Below are positions 1 through 7,500 of a DNA stretch of 9,319 bases, piece by piece; the stretch's first letter is position 1, and every line of letters begins with the position of its first letter. The notes under the pieces were generated by a model. It had not been told where the DNA came from and made no database searches. It worked only from the letters and a program-made list of their open reading frames with translations. Made by a program: the position numbers and the translations under genes. The stretch lies in contig SEBM01000124.1 of the NCBI GenBank assembly GCA_004296145.1, positions 1-9,319 of the forward strand, in the 5' to 3' direction. The stretch is from Flavobacterium sp. (GTDB lineage: Bacteria > Bacteroidota > Bacteroidia > Flavobacteriales > Flavobacteriaceae).

Positions 1-576
1 TGCAAAAGTAGAAAATTTAGTGCTTTTAATTATGACAGAAGTATTATTTACGAATTATTAGATCGAAATTATATCACGGCTCAAGGTTTGAATATTGAAG
101 CAATAAATAATTTTATTAACGGAGAATCAACAGGAATTTCTGTAAAACGTCTTGGAGTTCAAAATGATGTTGAAAATGCAAATAAGGTAGCTGATTCTTA
201 TGAATTGGCAATTGATGACAATGGGGTTATTTATAGTATAAAAGCACAAAATCCTGATCCAGACGATAAAGTAATTGGTTATATCAAAATGACATCGCCA
301 TCTGCAAATGGCGAACTAAAATATGAAGTTGGAGATTTGGATAATGTGTTAGTAGCAACCTGGTTTGCCAAAGGAGGTCATTATTCAGAGTATGATAAAT
401 TTTTGAATCAGGAATTAATTACGTATGACAACAAGGTTTTCAAGGCAACTTTTGATAACAGAGGTAATCCGACAGGATACAGAATGAGCAAAGATATTAC
501 AGCTATGAATATTGTACGAACCTTAATTGGTAATGGCTATACTTTAGGAAGTCAATATTCGAATAAAAGAAATTAA
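1..576 (+). CDS. 3' end of an unrecognised protein (5' truncated by window edge)
   Basis: The reading frame is open from the first base (it begins Cys-Lys-Ser-Arg-Lys) to a TAA stop at 574-576. This is therefore the C-terminal 191 residues of a longer protein. A TTG at 88 or an internal ATG could be taken as a start, but coding continues upstream without a stop, so a start inside the window is unlikely. The segment is polar and mixed alpha/beta, with no signal peptide, membrane segment or cysteine pair visible. Its end is rich in Gly, Asn and Tyr (TGYRMSKDITAMNIVRTLIG near the C-terminus). I do not recognise the family. It lies 24 nt upstream of the PKD lipoprotein gene on the same strand, so it is probably the preceding gene of the same transcript. 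A secreted or surface-associated partner or cargo is possible but is inferred from position only. It could also be an unrelated neighbour. Confidence 0.8.
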   Translation, partial: CKSRKFSAFNYDRSIIYELLDRNYITAQGLNIEAINNFINGESTGISVKRLGVQNDVENANKVADSYELAIDDNGVIYSIKAQNPDPDDKVIGYIKMTSPSANGELKYEVGDLDNVLVATWFAKGGHYSEYDKFLNQELITYDNKVFKATFDNRGNPTGYRMSKDITAMNIVRTLIGNGYTLGSQYSNKRN

Positions 577-600
577 TTGATTGTGTTAGAAAAAAATTAA

Positions 601-1944
601 ATGAAAAAAACTTTACTATTCCTATTATTAATTTTTATTACGTCCTGTTATCAGGAAACTTCTATAGCCATAGAAGGTGATTTCACGACTTCTTTTGTTA
701 ATGAAGATGAGTCAATTCCTGTTATTGTAAAAATAAATAATGGTACCACTGGCGCAGATAAATATGAATGGACATTTGAAGGAGGAAATCCGTCAAGTTC
801 ATCATTAAAAAACCCTGGCGAAATATTATATAACAAACAAGGAACTTATACAATAACATTAGTAGCTACAAATGCAGACGGTGAGCGCAATGAATTTACT
901 AAAACGTTAATAATAAAAGATGGAATTAAGATTGAGTTTTCTCACGAAATTATAAAAAGCAATTATTCTCCGGTAGAGGTAATTTTAAAGAATACAACTC
1001 CGGGAGAAGGATTGACTTTCAAATGGGAATTTCAGGATGGAGCTCCAGCCACCTTTACAGGAAAAACGCCTCCAAATGTTGTATTTACAACGCCAGGCGA
1101 TCATACTATAACATTGATAGTTTCTAATGGTTTTGAATCAGATAAATTAACTCAGACAGTAACGGTATCTCCATATTTAGTGAGCCTTTTTTCATATGAA
1201 CCAAAGTTTGAAGATGATGATTACGAAGCTCCGGTGACAATAGATTTTACCAACAAATCTATTAGCGCAACAAGTTATAAATGGAGTTTTGAAGGTGGAA
1301 ACCCGGCTACTTCAACAGAAGAGAATCCGACTGTTACTTTTACAAATGCCGGTAATCATGAAGTTATTTTAGAAGCTTTTAACGATAAAACAAGTGAGAT
1401 TTTTAAATCAACTATCACAGTTTTACCAGATACCAATTTGCGTATTTTGACCGATATTAAACTCGGAATAAATTCAGCACATAACAATAACAATATTGGT
1501 GCAATGTTCTCTACAGTAACACGAAAGGTGTATAAAGCAAACGAAATTAATGATGACAACAGTGGTTTAATAGATATTGTTTTTCAGGGGCTTAACAGCA
1601 ATTTTACGTACAATAAATTTATATCACCGGATCAGGCAAATAATTATGGTTTTTTAGAATTAGAAAATGCACAAAGCACCGTTTTTATAAATTCTCAAAG
1701 CTTATGCAATTGTGGTTTAAACTTTACCGAAGCGCAATTTGATGCTATGGTAAATGACACTCAGATAAAATCATTAAATATAAACTATACTGCTTCAGGA
1801 GCGCAGGAATTTGGTTTTACATATCCAAGAATTATTTTATTTAAAACACAAGACGGACGAAAAGGAGCCATCAAAATTAAAAGCATGATAAAGAACGGAA
1901 CAAGCTCTTATATTCTATGTGATATCAAAGTACAAAAACAATAA
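601..1944 (+). CDS. PKD-domain lipoprotein with unique C-terminal domain
   Basis: The 447-residue product starts with a short lipoprotein signal peptide. Residues 1-15 are a KK n-region and a Leu/Phe/Ile core, then a lipobox I-T-S-C puts the acylated cysteine at 16. Three PKD-like (Ig-fold) repeats follow at about 23-106, 109-190 and 192-275. Each has the aromatic-x-W-x-F core (YEWTFEGG 55-62, FKWEFQDG 140-147, YKWSFEGG 226-233) and a later G-x-Y/H strand (GTYTITL 81-87, GDHTITL 166-172, GNHEVIL 251-257). Residues 279-447 form a different, beta-rich domain with a Cys-x-Cys pair (369/371) and one further Cys (440). PKD domains usually mediate protein or carbohydrate contacts outside the cytoplasm; the ligand here is unknown. 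The ATG at 601 follows an A-rich tract and places the signal peptide correctly. The stop is 6 nt before the next gene, which indicates co-translation with the outer-membrane protein. The lipid anchor implies an outer-membrane location, though which face cannot be told. Confidence 0.88.
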   Translation: MKKTLLFLLLIFITSCYQETSIAIEGDFTTSFVNEDESIPVIVKINNGTTGADKYEWTFEGGNPSSSSLKNPGEILYNKQGTYTITLVATNADGERNEFTKTLIIKDGIKIEFSHEIIKSNYSPVEVILKNTTPGEGLTFKWEFQDGAPATFTGKTPPNVVFTTPGDHTITLIVSNGFESDKLTQTVTVSPYLVSLFSYEPKFEDDDYEAPVTIDFTNKSISATSYKWSFEGGNPATSTEENPTVTFTNAGNHEVILEAFNDKTSEIFKSTITVLPDTNLRILTDIKLGINSAHNNNNIGAMFSTVTRKVYKANEINDDNSGLIDIVFQGLNSNFTYNKFISPDQANNYGFLELENAQSTVFINSQSLCNCGLNFTEAQFDAMVNDTQIKSLNINYTASGAQEFGFTYPRIILFKTQDGRKGAIKIKSMIKNGTSSYILCDIKVQKQ

Positions 1945-1950
1945 CCAAAA

Positions 1951-4407
1951 ATGAAGATTGAAAATAAGAAGATCTTGTTCTGGTTATGCATTGTTTTTGC
2001 CTGTTGTTTTTGCAGGAAAGGATATGCTCAGGATGTAGACTTAGAGAATTTTTATAAACCGAATTTTAAAGTTACAGGTAATGTAAACGCGAATATGATA
2101 TATTATAAATCTAATATGGATAATACACGCGAACCCTTTACATATCTGCTTTCCGGGAATTTAAATGTTAGCGCTTTTAACTTTAGTGTGCCATTATTCT
2201 ATAGTATTACCAATCAGGGAAATAATCTGGGATATACAGCACCATTTGATTTTAACAGATTAAGTATTATGCCCAAATATAAATGGGTAAAAGCATATAT
2301 AGGGAATGTAAGTATGACTTTTTCTCCATACACATTAAGTGGTTTTCCTTTTAAAGGAGTTGGTTTAGAACTTACTCCGAGAAGTCCGTTTAAAATAAGT
2401 TTAATGGGAGGGCAATTGCTCAAAGCGGTTTCAGAAGAAGAAGCCTTGGGCGGAATTCCTGTATATCAACGCTTTGGTTACGGTGCAAAAATTGGTTTTG
2501 AACAACAGAGATATAAAATTGGCTGGATTGGATTTTATGCCAAAGACGATGTCAATTCCTTAAATATGACAACTGATAAAGGAGTCACACCAAAAGAAAA
2601 CTTTGTAAATAGTTTGACATTCAACACATCTTTAGTAAAAAATTTAAATTTTAGTGTCGAATATGCATTGTCTGTCCTCACAGATGATACACGATCAGGA
2701 AAAATTTCGGGAGGAAGCCTTAGAGACAAATTATTTTCCAGCAGAGAAAGTACAAGTTTTTTGAATGCCTTAAATGTCAATTTTGATTACAACATTCAAA
2801 AAAGTTTAGTCGGAATAACCTATGAACGTATTGATCCTAATTACAATACATTGGGAGCCTTATATTTTAATAATGATTTAGAAAACATCGCATTGCGATT
2901 TTCGCGTCCTTTTTATCAGGATAAAATTACAGTATCGACCAGTTTAGGATTTCAAAGAGATGATCTCGAAAAAGTGAAAAAGCAAGATACTAAACGTGTA
3001 GTTGGTTCCATAAATATGAATTACAGAGTTACGGACCAAATTAATATTACAGGTAGTTATTCTAACTTTTCTACTTATACAAACAAGAAATTAGACCAGT
3101 TCGAACTTATAAACAATCCAAATGTAGTACCATCTGATACGTTAGATTACAAGCAATTATCACAAAATGCCAATGTAAACGTATCGTATGCATTTGGCAG
3201 AAAGAGGAATCAGAATTTAAATTTAAATTACAGTATTGCAGGCCAGGCAAACGAACAAGGCGGAGTGATCCGCAGAGGCCAGGCAAGTACCGTTCAAAAC
3301 TATAATGTGGCACATTCCATTAATATTATGGAAATGAAAATTGCCTTTAACAGTTCTATTAATTACACCAGTAATGAAGTAGCTCAAAATAATAGTTCTT
3401 CAGTTGGAGCTTCGGTTGGAGCTTCTAAGAAATTATTTAAAGATAAATTAAATACAAATTTGGGAGTATTGTATAATAATTCTCAGGCAACTACAAGCTC
3501 AAGTTCGGTATACGGAGTTAAGTTCAATAATAGTTATATGCTGCTGGATAAACACAATCTTAATCTGAGCGTCATATCTATGTTTAGAAGTAGTTCTAAT
3601 GCAAAGAAATTTAATGATTTAACCGCAACATTCAATTACTCATATTCGCTCGATAAAATAAAATTACCTGCCAAAAAAGAGCCTAAAGAAGAGAAGAAAA
3701 TAGTTCTGGATCCAGTTTTGAAAATAAAGCATAAGGAGAAAACTTATGAAGGAACCAGAAATCAAATCATAAAACAATTAGAAGAACTGCAGCTAAAGTT
3801 AAAACCAATTCCAAAAGAAGATTTGGATGATTTGCAACATTTACTGACACTTGCAACCCTGACTCCGGACGATGAAAGTTTTAAGGAAAAGACTTTAAAT
3901 TATTTAAAAGCATATGACTTAAATAATGACATACTGGACAGATATAATGGTTACATCCTGGAAACTGTAAAAAGTCTGCAGGAAGAAATGATTAACAAAG
4001 ACCAAGGTTTTGAAAATGATTATGTAATGGCTCTCGGAAGGGTAAATAAACATAAAATGCACGGAGTAAGCGAGCAAGACGCGCCGAATAAAGCAAGTTA
4101 TAATTCTTATTTAAAACTGGTAGACCGAAAAAATAAAAAATTGCAACCTTTATTAGTTCATAGATGGATGCAGAATGAAGTTTCGATACTTGCCAATACG
4201 CCAGCCGATGAACTTCCTAAAAATGAAAATCTTTCACATTTTAATAGTCAGGAACTAAGTCACTTCTTTAAAATGATGAAAGAGAAAAAAACGGATACAG
4301 AAGTAATTGAAGAATTAAAAATAAAATTAATTCCGTTTTATCACGATTTGGCACTTAAAGGTGTAAAAGGCGATGAAGTTGAATTTAAATATTTAAAAAA
4401 TAATTAA
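1951..4407 (+). CDS. Predicted outer-membrane beta-barrel protein with C-terminal helical domain
   Basis: The product has 818 residues. An N-terminal signal peptide (Lys-rich start, hydrophobic core about 8-20) is probably cleaved at GYA|QD (26/27). Residues about 37-568 are a long series of alternating-hydrophobicity strands joined by polar Asn/Ser/Lys loops, many ending in aromatic residues, as in a large outer-membrane barrel. The segment around 100-200 (MPKYKWVKAYIGN, FSPYTLSGFPFKGVGLELTP, GYGAKIGF, FYAKDD) resembles, from memory, a conserved block of uncharacterised Bacteroidota outer-membrane proteins; this was not verified. There is no TonB box, carboxypeptidase-like N-domain or plug of the SusC type. 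After a Lys/Glu/Pro linker (about 571-584), residues 585-818 are charged and predicted helical. This is unusual, because barrels normally end at their last strand. It lies 6 nt after the PKD lipoprotein gene and upstream of the giant exported protein gene. A channel or anchor role for a neighbour product is inferred. No enzyme motif was seen. Confidence 0.82.
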   Translation: MKIENKKILFWLCIVFACCFCRKGYAQDVDLENFYKPNFKVTGNVNANMIYYKSNMDNTREPFTYLLSGNLNVSAFNFSVPLFYSITNQGNNLGYTAPFDFNRLSIMPKYKWVKAYIGNVSMTFSPYTLSGFPFKGVGLELTPRSPFKISLMGGQLLKAVSEEEALGGIPVYQRFGYGAKIGFEQQRYKIGWIGFYAKDDVNSLNMTTDKGVTPKENFVNSLTFNTSLVKNLNFSVEYALSVLTDDTRSGKISGGSLRDKLFSSRESTSFLNALNVNFDYNIQKSLVGITYERIDPNYNTLGALYFNNDLENIALRFSRPFYQDKITVSTSLGFQRDDLEKVKKQDTKRVVGSINMNYRVTDQINITGSYSNFSTYTNKKLDQFELINNPNVVPSDTLDYKQLSQNANVNVSYAFGRKRNQNLNLNYSIAGQANEQGGVIRRGQASTVQNYNVAHSINIMEMKIAFNSSINYTSNEVAQNNSSSVGASVGASKKLFKDKLNTNLGVLYNNSQATTSSSSVYGVKFNNSYMLLDKHNLNLSVISMFRSSSNAKKFNDLTATFNYSYSLDKIKLPAKKEPKEEKKIVLDPVLKIKHKEKTYEGTRNQIIKQLEELQLKLKPIPKEDLDDLQHLLTLATLTPDDESFKEKTLNYLKAYDLNNDILDRYNGYILETVKSLQEEMINKDQGFENDYVMALGRVNKHKMHGVSEQDAPNKASYNSYLKLVDRKNKKLQPLLVHRWMQNEVSILANTPADELPKNENLSHFNSQELSHFFKMMKEKKTDTEVIEELKIKLIPFYHDLALKGVKGDEVEFKYLKNN

Positions 4408-4469
4408 TGATTGAAAAACGCAGCTCTTTATTAAATAAAAAGGTGCAGGTCATTAAAGGAATGAATTAA
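4407..4469 (+). other. 20-codon mini-ORF overlapping the barrel gene stop
   Basis: The TAA of the barrel gene and an ATG share one base (TAATG), and this frame stays open for 20 codons (MIEKRSSLLNKKVQVIKGMN) to a TAA at 4467-4469. The arrangement would allow translational coupling and would carry ribosomes towards the giant gene's start. The peptide is basic and has no hydrophobic segment. In DNA this AT-rich an ORF of this length can arise by chance, so it is noted as a possibility and not called as a gene. Confidence 0.15.
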
Positions 4470-4523
4470 AGATTAAAAAAAGTTATGATGCTTTATTTTA
4501 CAAAAAAACAAGATAATTCGCTT

Positions 4524-7500
4524 ATGGAAAAGTTTTACAAATTGCATTTATCGTTATTATTTACGCTGCTTTCGGTTGTTTTTTCTCATGCGCAGGATAT
4601 TGCACCGCCAAAAGAAATAGGCGCAGCTTCTAGTGCTATCGAAAAAATCGAAGCATCTGACCGTTGGGTAGATAAATTCTCAAATCAGGATTTGGTAGAA
4701 TTGCCACTCGGGATTCGAAATACGGTAAACAATGTTCAATATTCTATCGGAATTACAAAAGCGGTCTTCTCTCCGGAGTATACAACGCTGACTGTTTTTT
4801 GTAGAGTAGATATTCCGCAAAAAGATAAAAACGGACAACCAATGCAACTGTTTTTTGGTGCTGATAATATAAAATTATCACATCAGGGAGGTATTATGGG
4901 CGAAGCCAAACTAGTGCTTTTAGGGAATGTTGATATTCCGTTTAGTGAAAATAAATGGCAGCTTTCGCTATATGGAGGTTTTGAGATGGCCACCGGAAAA
5001 GTCAATGATTTAACATATGTAACAATTGACTGCGATGGTTTTAAGGAGATGAAAGTTTCCGGTGCAGTTGAGTTTTCAAGAAATCTGATTTTACCAATAG
5101 ATCCACAAACCAAAACGGTTAACGAAGCAAAAACAACAATTCCTAAAACGTATTATAACGGAAAAACAGTTCAGATTCCAAATAGAGTCCGAGGAGAATT
5201 TAGCTTTACGGCAAGTAGCTGGAATGATATTTTGGTTAATGTAAGTTTACAGCCTTTTACATTAAAAGATAAACGAAACGGAAAAGACTTTGAAGGAAAT
5301 TTTCAGTTCTTAGTTAGTAATGCAGTATTGGACTTAAGTGATTTAAAAAATGATCCGACAGTTGTTTTTCCTGAATATTATGCAAAAAATGCGCTTTTAA
5401 CACCAAGCCAGGAATCTTGGAAAGGAGTCTTTGTTCAGGCTTTTGATGTTGGTCTGCCAAAAGAATTTCAAACTGAAGATACAGCTTCATCAAAAGAAAG
5501 AATTCATGTAGGCGCGCAAAATCTAATTATTGATAAGTTTGGAGTTTCAGGAACTTTCTATGCCGATAATGTATTTCCGTTAGATCGTGGTATAACCAGT
5601 CAGGAAAAATCATGGGCTTATTCCTTAGATCATATTGATGTAACTATTGCTGCAAACACTTTTGTAAAAGCAAATTTAAGTGGTCAGATTCTATTACCGA
5701 TAAGTAAAGCAGCACAAGAGAAAAAACAAACAACAACTGCTGCAACTACAACCACACCCGCAACGCCAGCAGCTGGAGCAACAGGAACCACAACAACCAC
5801 AACTCCTCCTAAACCGGCTCAGACCAATAGGGCAGGTTTGGCGTATAATGGTTTTATATCGATGGAGGAACAACAATTGGTTGTTGTTACAAAAGATTCC
5901 ATAGCCTTTGATATATGGAAAGCAAAAGCTTTATTGCTGCCTAATAGTTCTGTTGAATTAAAATTAGTTAACGGAAAATTTTTACCCAAAGCGAATCTAA
6001 ACGGATCTGTTTCTTTTGGAACAAATAAAGGAGCATCTGACGACAAGGAAGTAGAAGGAAAAAAGACAGTTGATTTTAAAGGAATTACTTTTGAGAATTT
6101 ACAGTTGCAAACCGTTTCGCCTATTATTTCTGTTCGAAATATGGGGTATAAAGGAACTGTTGCTTTCGGTAATTTCCCTGTTTCCATTGGTAATATAAAT
6201 GTCGCCATAAATGGAGATAATTCCCGAATTGATTTCGATTTAGGAATCAATCTGATGGAAAGTGTTGGAGCCGGAGCTACCGCCAGAATTGGAATCAAAG
6301 GAAAGATGTATGATGATGGTTACAGGCAGCGAAGCAAGTATGATGGTCTTGATTTATCAGCTATTAATATTGATTGTAAATTCAGTGGATTAACCATTAA
6401 AGGAGGTCTTATCTTAATGGAAAAAGACCCAGTATACGGAAACGGATTTAATGCCGATCTTGAAGTTGATGTTGCCGGTGTTGTCAATGTAAAGGCAAAA
6501 GCTATTTTTGGTAAAACGACTTTTAGATATTGGTATTTTGATGCAGCAGTAAAATGGCCGCCAACACCAGCACCGTTTATGATTAACGGTTTTGGAGGAG
6601 GTGCATATTATAAAATGCATCGAAATCAGGATATTGCCATTGGAGATTTTTCGCCATCAGGGCTGAGTTATACGCCTGACGAAAAAGTAGGTCTTGGAGT
6701 CAAAGCCCTAATTTATTTTCATGTTGGTTCTGAAACAATTTGTGATGGTGAAGCAGGATTCGAAATTGCATTTAATTCAAAAGGAGGTGTAAACAGATTA
6801 GCCATTTTTGGAAAAGCAAATGTGATGGCCAAAATTCCAGGACTTAAAAACGTTACTGACCTGATGGGGAAAGTAGCTTCAAATGTTACTTCAAAGAAAA
6901 GCTTTTTGGGAGTGACAGAAAGCGATCTAAAAGGTTCTTTTGCAAGTAAATATATTCCGGAGGCAAAAGAGGCCATTCCGGGTGACCTATCAGCCGCAGT
7001 TGGAATAAAAATGGCAGCTGCAATAGAGTTTGATTTTCAAAACAAATCGATGCATGCCACAACAGATGTATATATTAACACACCAGGAAATTTCCTTTCG
7101 GGGATAGGAGAAGGAGGAAGAGCTGTTTGGGGAGTTTTCCACAAAGATCCAAAAGACTGGTATATGTATATGGGAACACCAGATGACAGATGTGGAATAA
7201 AAATCGGTGTGGCCGGAATGTACTTAAAAACGACTAGTTATTTCATGGCAGGAACATTACTTCCCGGCAGTCCGCCGCCGCCGGCAATTGTTTCACAAAT
7301 TTTGGGTGTCGATACTAAAGAATTAGATTATATGCGTGATGAAAACGCATTGGCAAATGGAGGAGGTTTAGCCTTTGGAGCCAGTCTGGATTTTGATACC
7401 GGAGATTTGAGTTTCTTGCTTTTTTATGCTCGTTTTCAGGCCGGTATGGGATTCGATATCATGTTAAAAGATTATCAGGAAGCGAGATGTTCAAACACAG

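Noticed and set aside
88..576. A complete gene starting at the TTG codon at 88
   Set aside because: The same frame is open upstream to base 1 with plausible protein sequence, so this is better read as the end of a longer gene.
2535..2780. - strand frame inside the barrel gene, and similar short ones at 651-836, 1356-1559, 2214-2423, 3107-3313, 4883-5113, 6414-6620 and 6719-6976
   Set aside because: All are fully covered by well-supported + strand genes with signal peptides and domain structure, and none shows independent coding evidence.
3401..3426. Short direct repeat (ttggagcttc twice)
   Set aside because: It encodes a VGAS/VGAS doublet in a beta strand; two copies of 10 nt are not a meaningful repeat array.
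1951..4407. SusC-like TonB-dependent receptor with the PKD lipoprotein as SusD partner
   Set aside because: The barrel lacks a visible TonB box, plug and carboxypeptidase-like N-domain, and the lipoprotein is PKD-based rather than a helical TPR SusD fold.
4408..4523. Internal promoter or attenuator before the giant gene
   Set aside because: I found no TTTG / TAnnTTTG pair of the Bacteroidota type and no stable hairpin, so read-through from the upstream genes is the simpler view.
5694..5876. Cys/Ser-rich frame on the - strand
   Set aside because: It is the reverse reading of the Thr/Ala/Pro linker codons; the Cys-rich look is an artefact of ACA/GCA repeats read in antisense.
5819..6298. 159-codon open frame on the - strand
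   Set aside because: It lies entirely inside the giant + strand gene. It has no export signal or recognisable domain, and its composition matches an antisense shadow of a strand-rich protein.
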